The notes below the pieces were generated by a model, which saw only the letters and a list, made by a program, of their open reading frames with translations, did not search any database and was not told the DNA's origin. Shown piece after piece: positions 26,407-35,167 of a stretch of DNA of 64,000 bases; the first letter of the stretch is position 1, and every line of letters starts with the position of its first letter. The DNA comes from Maricaulis maris MCS10 (GTDB lineage: Bacteria; Pseudomonadota; Alphaproteobacteria; Caulobacterales; Maricaulaceae), in assembly GCF_000014745.1 (NCBI RefSeq), contig NC_008347.1, forward strand, positions 496,001 to 560,000. Reading direction: 5' to 3'. The translations under genes and the position numbers were made by a program.

Positions 26407-26748
26407 TTAATCGTGCTGTTCGGTGTCCACATGGCATTCGCCAGTGGCCGTCGTTTCGACATTGGCTGCAGCGGCTTCGCAGGCATTGCCATAGGTTTCG
26501 CCATCAGCACCGCAAACCGGCGCATATTCCTGTGTGCAGCTGATCTCGGCGGCGACCTCGGCAATCGTCATGTCGACATTGGCCGGGGCCGGTTCGGCCG
26601 TCATCTCTGTCCGGGTATCGGTGAAAGTTTCGCTGGTCGCCGGAGTTGGTGTTTCGGCGTTGTCCTGGGCGGCAGAAACCGTGTCCGGTGCCGAGCAGGC
26701 CATCAGAAGCGCGCCGCCGAAAATGGCAGCGGTAACTTGCATACGCAT
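26407..26748 (-). CDS. Kazal-domain lipoprotein (putative protease inhibitor)
   Basis: A 113-aa exported protein with a lipoprotein signal (lipobox LMAC, Cys near 18), a Thr/Ala/Glu-rich linker, and a Kazal-type serine-protease inhibitor domain (about 70-105) with the hallmark [16 protein letters not shown]. It has four cysteines (71, 79, 90, 105) instead of six. They correspond to C2, C3, C4 and C6, so the C1-C5 disulfide is absent and C2-C4 and C3-C6 remain possible. AAGGA precedes ATG 26748. The inhibitor role is inferred from the fold. Confidence 0.8.
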   Translation of the reverse strand: MRMQVTAAIFGGALLMACSAPDTVSAAQDNAETPTPATSETFTDTRTEMTAEPAPANVDMTIAEVAAEISCTQEYAPVCGADGETYGNACEAAAANVETTATGECHVDTEQHD

Positions 26749-26939
26749 GGGGGTGTCCTTGACCCTCGTGCCATGATTGGCACGCGGCAGCGATTTATCA
26801 TTTCGCCGAATTTCCGGGTAGCGGATATTTGGGCCCGCCAATCACGAATTATTGCGACGGGTGGCAAGCGAGCTTGGCGTTTTCCCCGTCGGGGCGATAA
26901 CACAGGCATCATCCTTTCCTCGTCGAGCGCCGAGAGCCA

Positions 26940-27875
26940 ATGACCCTACGTCTCGCCTTCATGGGCACACCCGACTTCGCCGCCCGCTCGCTGGCCGAAA
27001 TTGCCGCTGCCGGGCATGAGGTGGTGCATGTTTTCACCCAGCCACCGCGCCGTCGTGGTCGTGGACAGTCGGAACAGAAAACACCCGTGCACCAGCTTGC
27101 CGAAGTGCTCGGTATTCCGGTCTCGACGCCGGCGAGCTTTCGCGATCCGGACGTGATTGCGCACTTCGCCAGCCTGGATCTCGATCTCGCGGCCGTGGTC
27201 GCCTATGGCCAGATCCTGCCGCAGGCCGCCCTGTATGCGCCCCGGATGGGGTGCCTCAACCTGCATGCCTCGCTGTTGCCGCGCTGGCGCGGTGCGGCGC
27301 CGATCCAGCGGGCGATCATGGCGGGCGACACGATGACCGGTGTCCAGTTGCAGCAGATGGAGGCCGGGCTCGATACCGGACCGATCCTGTTGTCCGAGAC
27401 GGTACGCATCAAGGACTCCGACACCGCCGCCAGCCTGCATGACCGGCTGATGGAGGCCGGCGCGCTGATGTGGCCGCGAGCCCTGGCGGCGCTGGAGCGC
27501 GGGTCGCTGGAAGCGGTGTCGCAATCGAGCGATGGCGTCACCTATGCGCGCAAGATCTCGTCGGACGAGGCCCGTATCGACTGGAGCCGGTCGGCCGAGG
27601 AGCTGTCCAATCATGTCCGCGGCCTGTCGCCCTTTCCGGGCGCCTGGTTCGAGATGCCGGGTGAAAAGCGCCCGGTCCGGGTCAAGGTCCTGCTCGCCGA
27701 ACCTGTCAGCGGCGAGGCGGCTGCCGGTCCCGGCACCGTGATCGAAGGCCTGACAGTGGCGTGCGGCGAGGGAGCATTGCGTCTGGTCCGCCTGCAGCGC
27801 GAAGGCAAGGGCGCCATGGATGCCGCGACCTTCCTCAATGGCAATTCATTGCCGGCCGGGACTGTGCTCGACTGA
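26940..27875 (+). CDS. fmt: Methionyl-tRNA formyltransferase
   Basis: Formylates initiator Met-tRNA using 10-formyl-THF. The 311-aa protein has the N-terminal formyltransferase fold with catalytic Asn and His in [20 protein letters not shown] (107-126), the conserved Asp in [10 protein letters not shown] (about 145), and the C-terminal OB-like domain. The stop overlaps the truA start (TGATG). def lies 2.2 kb upstream rather than adjacent. Confidence 0.96.
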   Translation: MTLRLAFMGTPDFAARSLAEIAAAGHEVVHVFTQPPRRRGRGQSEQKTPVHQLAEVLGIPVSTPASFRDPDVIAHFASLDLDLAAVVAYGQILPQAALYAPRMGCLNLHASLLPRWRGAAPIQRAIMAGDTMTGVQLQQMEAGLDTGPILLSETVRIKDSDTAASLHDRLMEAGALMWPRALAALERGSLEAVSQSSDGVTYARKISSDEARIDWSRSAEELSNHVRGLSPFPGAWFEMPGEKRPVRVKVLLAEPVSGEAAAGPGTVIEGLTVACGEGALRLVRLQREGKGAMDAATFLNGNSLPAGTVLD

Positions 27876-28624
27876 TGCCGCGCTACAGGATCACCATCGA
27901 ATATGACGGCCGCCCCTTTTCAGGCTGGCAACGCCAGGACAATGCGCCATCCGTGCAGGAAAGCCTCGAGCGGGCCGCGGAAAAGCTCGATGGCGCCCCG
28001 GTCCTCGTCTATGGCGCCGGGCGCACCGATAGCGGTGTTCACGCCCTGGCCCAGGTCGCCCATCTCGACCTGGCCAAGGACCTCTCCACCGACAAGGTCC
28101 GCGATGCCATCAACTACCATCTCAAACCGGATCCGGTGGCGGTGATCGAAGCGGCGCGTGTCAGCGACGACTTCCATGCCCGTTTCTCGGCCACCCGGCG
28201 CCACTATCTCTACCGGATGATCGACCGGCGGGCGCCGCTGACGCTGGACCGGGGACAGGTCTGGCGTGTCACCCGCAAGCTCGACGCCGAGGCCATGCAT
28301 CATGCCGCCCAGGCGCTGCTCGGCCAGCATGACTTCACCACTTTCCGTGATGCCCAGTGCCAGGCCGAGAGCCCGGTCAAATCACTCGATGCGATATCGG
28401 TGTCGCGCTATGGCGAAGAGGTTCAGCTGACCTGTTCGGCGCGCTCCTTCCTGCATCGGCAGGTGCGCTCGATGGTCGGGTCCCTGGTCGAGGTCGGGGT
28501 GGGCAAATGGTCGGCGCGCGACTTCAAGCGCGCGCTCGACGCGGCCGACCGCAGCCGGTGTGGCCCGGTCGCGCCGGCAGACGGGCTCTACCTGACGGCC
28601 GTGGACTATCCCGGTCCGGCCTAG
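27875..28624 (+). CDS. truA: tRNA pseudouridine(38-40) synthase TruA
   Basis: Isomerises uridines in the tRNA anticodon arm. The 249-aa enzyme has the signature GAGRTDSGVHA with catalytic Asp near residue 52, then RHYLYRM and RSFLHRQVRSMVGSL. The ATG overlaps the fmt stop by 1 nt. The stop codon shares CTAG at 28621-28624 with the convergent membrane gene. Confidence 0.96.
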   Translation: MPRYRITIEYDGRPFSGWQRQDNAPSVQESLERAAEKLDGAPVLVYGAGRTDSGVHALAQVAHLDLAKDLSTDKVRDAINYHLKPDPVAVIEAARVSDDFHARFSATRRHYLYRMIDRRAPLTLDRGQVWRVTRKLDAEAMHHAAQALLGQHDFTTFRDAQCQAESPVKSLDAISVSRYGEEVQLTCSARSFLHRQVRSMVGSLVEVGVGKWSARDFKRALDAADRSRCGPVAPADGLYLTAVDYPGPA

Positions 28625-29202
28625 CTTGCAGCGGCGGCCGCCGAGGCGGCAAAGGCCTGACTGATCCCGACAAGCACGATGTAGGAGACCAGTGCCGGAA
28701 CTGCTGCGGTGAAGGCCGAGGTAATGGTCGGCACGCCCAGGGCCACATAGGCCAGGCGCCAGTGCACCAGGATGCGCAGATATCCGTAGAGGAAGAACAG
28801 GAAATCGCGGAATTCGGCGTTGATGATTCCGGCAACCTGAAGCGACCAGATGGCGGTGATCACCAGGTACAGCCAGACCACGCCCCAATTATGCAGGATA
28901 ACCCAGGCCATATAGCGCGGCTTCGCCCCGATCACGGCGACCGCCAAGGCGGCCGAGAGCGGGAAGCTGAGCCAGGTCGCGGCGAAGATCAGGAAGTACA
29001 TGGCAGCGCTGACGCCGACGCCCAGATGGGCCCGTTCGAAATAGACCAGGGCAACGAGGGGCAGAACAAAGAGCGCCGCCGCGAAGGAACGCCAGAACCC
29101 GGCCAGAGAGACGTCGAACATCGCCTCGCCGCCTGCGCGGAAGGTGAGAATGCGCAGGGCGCCCTGCATGCCCTGCCAGCCTTCGGCAATCAGACGGATC
29201 AT
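28621..29202 (-). CDS. Conserved membrane protein, unknown function
   Basis: A 193-aa protein with about five hydrophobic segments and a short amphipathic N terminus ([21 protein letters not shown]). No motif points to a substrate or reaction. It overlaps the dapE stop by ATGA, so it is translated from the dapE transcript. Many alphaproteobacteria keep a small membrane gene at this point. Its role is unknown. Confidence 0.75.
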   Translation of the reverse strand: MIRLIAEGWQGMQGALRILTFRAGGEAMFDVSLAGFWRSFAAALFVLPLVALVYFERAHLGVGVSAAMYFLIFAATWLSFPLSAALAVAVIGAKPRYMAWVILHNWGVVWLYLVITAIWSLQVAGIINAEFRDFLFFLYGYLRILVHWRLAYVALGVPTITSAFTAAVPALVSYIVLVGISQAFAASAAAAAS

Positions 29203-30371
29203 GCCGGGAAATCCTTGAAATAGCCTTTGAGGATACGCGTGTAGATGGCGGTCAGGGTTTCGATGTCACTGACCGGAACGCGCTCGTCGACCTGGTGCAT
29301 GGTGGCCCCGACCAGGCCGAATTCGGCGACCGGTGCGTAGAGCTGGATGAAGCGGGCATCGCTGGTACCGCCGCCGGTAGTCAGCGCCGGACGACGTCCG
29401 GTCTCCGCCTCCACACAATCCTGGAGCAGGGTCGTGAAGGGGCCGGCCGGCGTCAGGAAGGCCTCGCCCGTGACATGGATGTCGGCTTCGATCCGGCCGT
29501 CGAAATCAAGATCAATCTTGGCCACTTCGGACCGGATCCAGTCGGACAGCGCGTCCCCGTTATGGGCGATGTTGAAGCGGATATTGAAGCGAGCCGTTGC
29601 GGCGGCCGGGATGACATTGGTGGTCGGATTGCCGACATCGACCGAGGTCACTTCCAGATTGGAGGGCTGGAAGGGCGGCACGCCGTCATCCAGCTTGCGG
29701 GCCAGCAATCGGCCGAGCAGGTCGAGCAGGGCCGGGATCGGATTTTCGGCCCGTTCGGGATAGGCGACATGGCCCTGACGCCCGGTCACGGTGAGGGTGC
29801 AGTTCAGCGAGCCGCGGCGCCCCGACTTGATGGTATCGCCCAGCACATTGGGGTTGGTCGGCTCACCGACCAGGCAATGGTCGAAGGTCTCGCCTTCATC
29901 GGCCAGCGCTTCGAGCACGGCCTTGGTGCCGTGGATGGCCGGGCCTTCCTCGTCACCGGTGATCAGGAAGGCGATCGACCCCTTTGGCTCGCCCGTGTCC
30001 AAAAAGCGCTGGACCGAGGCCACCATGGCGGCGATGGCGCCCTTCATGTCGGCTGCACCACGGCCCCACAGAACGCCATCCTCGGCCTCGGCGCCGAAAG
30101 GCGGCTTCCGCCAGGCGTCGTCATCGCCCGGCGGGACGACATCGGTATGACCGGCGAACAGGAAGCAGGGCGAGGCGGTGCCCCGGCGGGCATAAAGATT
30201 GTCCACCTCACCGAAGGGATAGCGCCGGCAGGTAAAACCAAGCTGCTCCAGCGCCGCCTGCATCACGTCCAGCGCGCCGGCATCGATCGGCGTCACCGAC
30301 GGACGACGGATCAGCGCCTGGGCCAGCGGCAGGGGGTTGGCGAGGTCGTTCGAGAGGTCAGAGGTCAACAA
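29199..30371 (-). CDS. dapE: Succinyl-diaminopimelate desuccinylase
   Basis: Zn-dependent M20 peptidase-family enzyme of lysine/meso-DAP synthesis. The roughly 390-aa protein has [16 protein letters not shown], the metal ligand region [27 protein letters not shown] and the catalytic Glu pair [13 protein letters not shown]. No ATG fits. TTG 30371 is favoured by AAGGA placed 5 nt before it, although TTG 30386 is in frame. The start lies inside the end of the upstream hypothetical gene (14-nt overlap). It pairs functionally with dapD at 33620. Confidence 0.93.
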   Translation of the reverse strand: MLTSDLSNDLANPLPLAQALIRRPSVTPIDAGALDVMQAALEQLGFTCRRYPFGEVDNLYARRGTASPCFLFAGHTDVVPPGDDDAWRKPPFGAEAEDGVLWGRGAADMKGAIAAMVASVQRFLDTGEPKGSIAFLITGDEEGPAIHGTKAVLEALADEGETFDHCLVGEPTNPNVLGDTIKSGRRGSLNCTLTVTGRQGHVAYPERAENPIPALLDLLGRLLARKLDDGVPPFQPSNLEVTSVDVGNPTTNVIPAAATARFNIRFNIAHNGDALSDWIRSEVAKIDLDFDGRIEADIHVTGEAFLTPAGPFTTLLQDCVEAETGRRPALTTGGGTSDARFIQLYAPVAEFGLVGATMHQVDERVPVSDIETLTAIYTRILKGYFKDFPA

Positions 30372-30942
30372 CGAGGTCCTTGCCAAACTCGAGGCCGGTG
30401 ATGCGGCATGCAGTCCGAAGGCGAGAGAGCTTCTGCTCCTTCGACAGGTTCACATCGACATACCAGTCGCCGGTCAGTTTTTCAGCCATTTTCGCCAGTT
30501 CGGGAGACCGCGTATAAAGCGTTTCTTGGTCGGCTGCGACAATCCTCCGTCCCCGCCCTCCCGGATGGCTCGCCAATCGTGCCAGAGTTCCCGGGTATTT
30601 CTTCTCCAGCCAGATCAACGCCAGTCGATAAGCGGCCTTTTGGCTGTCGGCGAACTGCACATACTCGTGCAACTGGACCTGAAAGTGTCCCGTTCTTCGA
30701 TCGCATTCGCCAAATTTGTCATGCCAGTCCGCCGGGGGAGGTTTCAGCTGGGAATGCGCGGCTTGCTTGCGAGGCATTGGCGTAGCCGTAGAGCCAACGC
30801 TTGCCGCGCTATCGGCCCGCAAGAGGGCGCGTTTCAGTATGTCCAGCTGGCTTTCTTGCAGCGAAACACGTTGAGCTTCCAATGCCCTATGGGCATCGAG
30901 ATCAAGCTTCAACCAGCCGGGCTCTTCATTCATTTGCGTCAT
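30358..30942 (-). CDS. Uncharacterised protein with possible N-terminal DNA-binding segment
   Basis: A 194-aa protein with a good GGAGG site 5 nt before ATG 30942. The N-terminal stretch [19 protein letters not shown] and the following [10 protein letters not shown] resemble the short strand-helix-helix segment seen in ribbon-helix-helix and SeqA-N proteins (weak resemblance only). A basic linker and a C-terminal unit (about 95-194) with two Trp/Tyr clusters follow. It overlaps the start of dapE. Upstream DNA carries AAGGGAT repeats and a 16-bp palindrome, which would fit autoregulation. Confidence 0.6.
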   Translation of the reverse strand: MTQMNEEPGWLKLDLDAHRALEAQRVSLQESQLDILKRALLRADSAASVGSTATPMPRKQAAHSQLKPPPADWHDKFGECDRRTGHFQVQLHEYVQFADSQKAAYRLALIWLEKKYPGTLARLASHPGGRGRRIVAADQETLYTRSPELAKMAEKLTGDWYVDVNLSKEQKLSRLRTACRITGLEFGKDLVVDL

Positions 30943-30968
30943 GAGAACCTCCAACCATTAAGCCTTGT

Positions 30969-30995
30969 AAGGGATTTGAGGGTTTATCAAGGGAT
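30969..30995. repeat. Two direct AAGGGAT repeats
   Basis: AAGGGAT occurs at 30969-30975 and again at 30989-30995, a 20-nt (about two helical turns) phase, within 55 nt upstream of the hypothetical gene's start. The same word forms the palindrome at 31159. Confidence 0.5.
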
Positions 30996-31158
30996 AAAGT
31001 TGCTTCTAAGGCGGGGCTCCACGAACATCAGTGCCGGGTCAATGGTCGAAGGTGCTCATCGAGAACACCTATGCAGGCATTGGCGTAGGGACGTATGGGA
31101 GGCCATGGCGACCGCTTGGTCGAGACTGCAAAGGGGGGCAGCTGATTGACCAATTAGC

Positions 31159-31174
31159 ATCCCTTATAAGGGAT
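31159..31174. repeat. 16-bp perfect palindrome ATCCCTTATAAGGGAT
   Basis: Perfect inverted repeat built from two AAGGGAT half-sites meeting at TTATAA, followed by TTTTT. It could be an operator or the hairpin of a factor-independent terminator. The shared AAGGGAT word with 30969 and 30989 favours an operator family. Confidence 0.5.
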
Positions 31175-31427
31175 TTTTCTCGCGGCAGGATTTTGGCGGG
31201 TGGCGACGACGTTTTTGTCATTCACCACCTCAAGCACAAAACCGGGTCGATTTTCAGCTCACTGGCGGGGGAGTGATCCATGTTTGGGCTGGCTTGTTGC
31301 TGTGCCGTAGGCGCGCGGCGGTAAGGCAGCATTGCGTGCGGCAGGCCGCATGGACGCAATCATGCTCCCTTTCCGGCGCAATTCTCCGGCTTCTCGGTGG
31401 TCGCCCAAGCTTGGGTCGGTCCGTGCT

Positions 31428-31898
31428 CTAGAACTCCTTTTCCATCGCGAAGCGCCGGAAACTCTCGCCCCGGATATCGACCGTCTCCTCCGCCATGACC
31501 TGATACCCCAATGCCGCGAAAGCCGGCCGGGCCATCAGGCTGGCATGGACGTGCAGGCGTGTCTGGCTCCGCTGCACGGCTTCCTGCTCAACGGCGTCAT
31601 GCAGCCGCCGGAACAGGCCCTGCCCCTGACTGCCGGGCCGGATGTAGGCGAAGTCCACATAGTCCGGCGGGTCGAGCGTCAGGAAACCCTGGATGAGGCC
31701 ATCCCGCTCGGCCAGAAACACGCACTGGCTGGCCAGGCGCGTGTCCCAGTCGGCGCCGCTGCGCGGCTCCGGCACCCAGGCCGCCTGTTGGGTTGGCGTG
31801 TACAGGCTGGGCCCGTTGCGGACAGCGTCGAACATCACCTCGCCAAGGGCGGGATTGTCAGCGGGTGTGCCGCGCCGGACTGTCAGCGCACCTGACAT
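31428..31898 (-). CDS. GNAT family N-acetyltransferase
   Basis: A 156-aa acetyl-CoA-dependent transferase of unknown substrate. It shows the GNAT layout: beta1 LTVRRGTPADNPAL, central strands FLAERDGLIQGFLTLDPPDYVDFAYIRP (in two blocks), the acetyl-CoA P-loop variant GSQGQGLFRRL (Q/R-x-x-G-x-G/A) and C-terminal HVHASLMARPAFAALGYQV. The length is standard. It is a single gene between the repeat-rich gap and a small hypothetical gene. Confidence 0.83.
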   Translation of the reverse strand: MSGALTVRRGTPADNPALGEVMFDAVRNGPSLYTPTQQAAWVPEPRSGADWDTRLASQCVFLAERDGLIQGFLTLDPPDYVDFAYIRPGSQGQGLFRRLHDAVEQEAVQRSQTRLHVHASLMARPAFAALGYQVMAEETVDIRGESFRRFAMEKEF

Positions 31899-31922
31899 GA
31901 TCGATGGCTCTCGCAGACCAGA

Positions 31923-32264
31923 CTAGTGCGAGCGTCCATGGGTCTCGCGGAAACGTTCCATCGAGACCGAGATCTTGAAGGTTTCGCGGTATTTGGGCGA
32001 GCCGACCGGACGGGGCGGCTTCTGCGAGGTCAGGGCCAGGATGCGCTCAAGCGTGTCGTGCGCGGCGCCGGACTGACCGGCCCCGATATAGGCATGCAGC
32101 TCGACCAGCGCGTCCGACAGCGGGTCACCGCCGCGGATGATGAAATAGGGCTCGTCCGTGCCCATGCGGTGCAGGACATCGAATTCCGACGGATTATCGG
32201 CCGATCCATACGGCGCCGCGGGATCCTTGGCGGTCGGCTTTTCCCTGATGGTGTCATCGCTCAT
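31923..32264 (-). CDS. Small conserved-looking protein, unknown function
   Basis: A 113-aa soluble protein with no signal peptide. The N-terminal 30 residues look disordered; the rest contains DVLHRMGTDEPYFIIRGGD and ALVELHAYIGAGQSGAAHDT, then a basic end. AAGGGG precedes ATG 32264. It is divergent from the flavoprotein gene at 32403. I recognise no family. Confidence 0.65.
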   Translation of the reverse strand: MSDDTIREKPTAKDPAAPYGSADNPSEFDVLHRMGTDEPYFIIRGGDPLSDALVELHAYIGAGQSGAAHDTLERILALTSQKPPRPVGSPKYRETFKISVSMERFRETHGRSH

Positions 32265-32402
32265 GGCGCGCCCCTTGTGAATGATTTTGCCCATGTGACC
32301 AGATTCGAGCCCGAAGCGGTAGCGGCGCATCAGCGCAGCCCGGACTCAGCCCTGACGCAGCGTGTGATGGCGGAGCAGGGCGGCGCCCGCTACACAGGGG
32401 GG

Positions 32403-33623
32403 ATGAGCACAATCCGTCCCAGACATATCGCCATCATCGGTGCCGGCCCTGCCGGGCTGATCGCCGCTGAACATCTCGCCACGCTCGGTCACGAGGTTGA
32501 CCTTTATGAGCGCATGCCGACCCCCGGTCGCAAATTCCTCATGGCCGGTCGCGGCGGCCTGAACCTGACTCACAGCGAACCGTTGCCGGCCTTTCTGGGC
32601 CGCTATCGTGAGGCCGCCGACTGGTTGGGCCCGGCGATCACCCGGCATGATCCCGCCGCCCTGCGGGACTGGTGCGAGGGTCTGGACCAGCCAACCTTCA
32701 CCGGATCGTCCGGTCGGGTATTTCCCGAAGCGATGAAAGCCTCGCCGCTGTTGCGGGCCTGGCGCAAGCGGCTGGAATTGCACGGTGTGTCGATGCACCT
32801 GCGTCATACATGGACGGGCTGGAATGAAGACGGCGCGCTGGTCTTCCAGACGCCGGACGGTGAGGTCACAGCCTCGCCCGAAGCCACCCTGCTCGCCCTG
32901 GGCGGCGCCAGCTGGCCGCGCCTGGGGTCAGATGGAAGCTGGACCGGGACGCTGGCGGCGCGGGGCGTCGAGCTGGTCGGGTTCTCGGCTTCCAATTGCG
33001 GCGTCAATATCGACTGGAGCGCGATCACCAAGGCGCGCTTCGCCGGTGCGCCGCTGAAGACCATCGCCCTGTCTTCGGGGGATGAACGGGTCGCGGGCGA
33101 GGCGATGATCGCGCGCTACGGGCTGGAAGGCGGAGCCGTCTATGCCCTGTCCGCGGCCATTCGTGCAGCGCTGGCCAATGGCGACACCATCACCCTCCAT
33201 CTCGACCTCAAGCCTCACCGTGACGTGTCTGATCTGGCCAACTGGCTGGGCAGGGCGAAGAAGGGCCAGTCGCTCACCAACACGCTGCGCAAGGCCGGGC
33301 TGACGCCGCAAGCGATTTCGGTCCTGCGCGATGCCGTCGCCGAGCTGCCGCGCGATCCGGCGGCGCTGGCGGCCCTGATCAAGGCCGTGCCGCTGCGCGT
33401 GACGGCGCAACGCGATCTCGACCGGGCGATCTCCTCGGCCGGTGGCATCGCACGCTCAGCCGTCGATGATCACTTCATGCTGACGGCGGTGCCGGGCGTT
33501 TTTGCGGCCGGTGAAATGCTCGACTGGGATGCGCCGACCGGCGGCTATCTGCTGCAGGCGAGCTTCGCCACCGGCCTCGCCGCCGCACGCGGCATCGAGG
33601 CCTGGCTGGAACAGACCGCCTAG
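32403..33623 (+). CDS. NAD(P)/FAD-dependent flavoprotein (TIGR03862/BaiN-YhiN type)
   Basis: A 406-aa HI0933-like flavoprotein. It begins with the FAD dinucleotide motif [17 protein letters not shown] (about 9-25), has the family-typical [19 protein letters not shown] (about 46-64), [14 protein letters not shown], and ends with [19 protein letters not shown]. Its physiological reaction is unknown. The start ATG 32403 follows a G-rich run. The TAG stop shares CTAG at 33620-33623 with dapD, which converges on it. Confidence 0.87.
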   Translation: MSTIRPRHIAIIGAGPAGLIAAEHLATLGHEVDLYERMPTPGRKFLMAGRGGLNLTHSEPLPAFLGRYREAADWLGPAITRHDPAALRDWCEGLDQPTFTGSSGRVFPEAMKASPLLRAWRKRLELHGVSMHLRHTWTGWNEDGALVFQTPDGEVTASPEATLLALGGASWPRLGSDGSWTGTLAARGVELVGFSASNCGVNIDWSAITKARFAGAPLKTIALSSGDERVAGEAMIARYGLEGGAVYALSAAIRAALANGDTITLHLDLKPHRDVSDLANWLGRAKKGQSLTNTLRKAGLTPQAISVLRDAVAELPRDPAALAALIKAVPLRVTAQRDLDRAISSAGGIARSAVDDHFMLTAVPGVFAAGEMLDWDAPTGGYLLQASFATGLAAARGIEAWLEQTA

Positions 33624-34447
33624 CGCAGCAGGTCGTTAATCGAGGTCTTGGCGCGGGTCTGGGCGTCGACGCGCTTGACGATGACGGCGCAATAAAGGCT
33701 CGGTCCGCCCTTGGGGTCGGGCAGGGCGCCGGGCACGACGACCGAGTATGCCGGCACTTCGCCATAGCTGATCTCGCCGCTGGCGCGGTCGACGATCTTG
33801 GTCGAGCGGGTGATGTAGACCCCCATCGCCAGCACCGAACCCTCGCGCACGATCACGCCCTCGACGACTTCCGAGCGGGCGCCGATGAAGCAGTTATCCT
33901 CGATGATCACCGGATCGGCCTGCAGCGGTTCGAGAACGCCGCCAATCCCGGTCCCGGCCGAGATGTGGCAATTGGCACCGACCTGGGCGCACGAGCCGAC
34001 ACTGGCCCAGGTGTCGATCATCGTGCCTTCGCCGACATAGGCGCCCAGATTGACATAGGATGGCATCAGCACAGCGCCCGGCGCGATGAAGGCACCGCGG
34101 CGCACGGCGCAGGGCGGCACGGCGCGGAAACCGGCAGCCTTGAACTCGGCCTCGCCCCAACCCTCAAACTTGGACGGCACCTTGTCCCACCATTTCGCAC
34201 CGGCAATCCCGCCCTCGATCAAATCCATCGGATTGAGGCGGAAGCCGAGCAGTACGGCCTTTTTCAGCCATTGATGCACCACCCAATGGCCGTCATCCCC
34301 GCGCGACGCGACCCGCGCCTTGCCACTATCGAGCAGGTTGATCGCGGTCTCCACGGCATCCCGGACTTCCCCGGTCGTGTCGGTCGAGACGCTGTCACGA
34401 TTGTCCCAAGCAGTATCGATGGTGGTGATGAGATGTGTGTCGGTCAT
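33620..34447 (-). CDS. dapD: Tetrahydrodipicolinate N-succinyltransferase
   Basis: Succinylates tetrahydrodipicolinate in the DAP/lysine pathway. The 275-aa protein has the N-terminal helical domain and a left-handed parallel beta-helix with hexapeptide repeats ([20 protein letters not shown], about 125-145) and [18 protein letters not shown]. Its length is close to E. coli DapD. It overlaps the upstream HAD gene by ATGA. With dapE it completes the succinylase branch here. Confidence 0.95.
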   Translation of the reverse strand: MTDTHLITTIDTAWDNRDSVSTDTTGEVRDAVETAINLLDSGKARVASRGDDGHWVVHQWLKKAVLLGFRLNPMDLIEGGIAGAKWWDKVPSKFEGWGEAEFKAAGFRAVPPCAVRRGAFIAPGAVLMPSYVNLGAYVGEGTMIDTWASVGSCAQVGANCHISAGTGIGGVLEPLQADPVIIEDNCFIGARSEVVEGVIVREGSVLAMGVYITRSTKIVDRASGEISYGEVPAYSVVVPGALPDPKGGPSLYCAVIVKRVDAQTRAKTSINDLLR

Positions 34448-35166
34448 GTTTCATCGTCCGGTGTGGCGGCTGTGCGGAGGGAGCCGAGAAAAGTGGGCAG
34501 GCAGTCCACGGCATGGTGGACATGGTCGGGATGTTCGTCCGGCGCGGCGCTCTCCTCGTCGCGCGGTCCATGTTTTGCGCGGACGAGGACGGTTGTGAAG
34601 CCCATGTCGTGGGCTGTTTTGAGATTGCGGACACTGTCCTCGAAGAAGACCGATTCCGGGACCGGCAGGGCGAAGCGCGACACAAAGCTGTCGAAGCCGG
34701 CCTGGTGCGGCTTGGGCTGGAAGCCCGAGGCCTCGACGTCGAAGATGTCGTCGAACAGGTGTGTCAGGCCCATATGATCGAGAATATTCTCGGCATGGCC
34801 GAGCGAGCCATTGGTGTAGACCAGACGCTTGCCAGGCAGGGCCTTGATCCGATTGGCGAGTTCGGGATGCGGGGTGATCACGGTCGGGTCGACATCGTGG
34901 ACGAAGTCGAGGAAGTCGCGCAGATCGACGTCATGATTGGCCATCAACCCGTTCAGCGTCGTGCCATAGTCGCGCCAATAGGTTTTCTGGACGGTGCGGG
35001 CCTCGTCCTCGGGCAGGGCCAGCAGGCGAGCGACATACTGGGTCATGCGCCGGTCGACCTGGGCCATGATCGGCGCGTCGGACGGGTAGAGCGTGTTGTC
35101 CAGGTCAAAGACCCAGTGCGTGATGTGACGCATGTCGGCGCGGCTGTCGGCGTTGTTGTCGGCCAT
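34444..35166 (-). CDS. HAD-family hydrolase, likely pyrimidine 5'-nucleotidase
   Basis: A 240-aa HAD phosphatase of the SDT1-like subfamily. It has the nucleophile motif DLDNTLYPS (Asp 21 and Asp 23), motif [15 protein letters not shown] and motif [17 protein letters not shown]. In alphaproteobacteria this type commonly sits next to dapD. ATG 35166 is chosen. An ATG 10 codons later is possible. It is translationally coupled to dapD (4-nt overlap) and starts 2 nt after the upstream gene ends. Confidence 0.85.
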   Translation of the reverse strand: MADNNADSRADMRHITHWVFDLDNTLYPSDAPIMAQVDRRMTQYVARLLALPEDEARTVQKTYWRDYGTTLNGLMANHDVDLRDFLDFVHDVDPTVITPHPELANRIKALPGKRLVYTNGSLGHAENILDHMGLTHLFDDIFDVEASGFQPKPHQAGFDSFVSRFALPVPESVFFEDSVRNLKTAHDMGFTTVLVRAKHGPRDEESAAPDEHPDHVHHAVDCLPTFLGSLRTAATPDDET

Positions 35167-35167
35167 G

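Larger units (their letters stand above)
30943..31427. other. 485-nt gap with AAGGGAT repeats; no gene
   Basis: No convincing gene. A plus-strand ORF at 31031-31276 lacks a ribosome site and family resemblance. The gap holds the repeated AAGGGAT element and palindrome, locally more A/T-rich stretches around 30955-31010 and 31150-31185, and the region upstream of the gene ending at 30358. Confidence 0.6.

Noticed and set aside
29295-30401. Long plus-strand ORF opposite dapE
   Set aside because: Antisense shadow. The minus-strand frame contains all DapE motifs.
31031-31276. 81-codon ORF in the repeat-rich gap
   Set aside because: No Shine-Dalgarno, no recognisable features, and it crosses the AAGGGAT palindrome.
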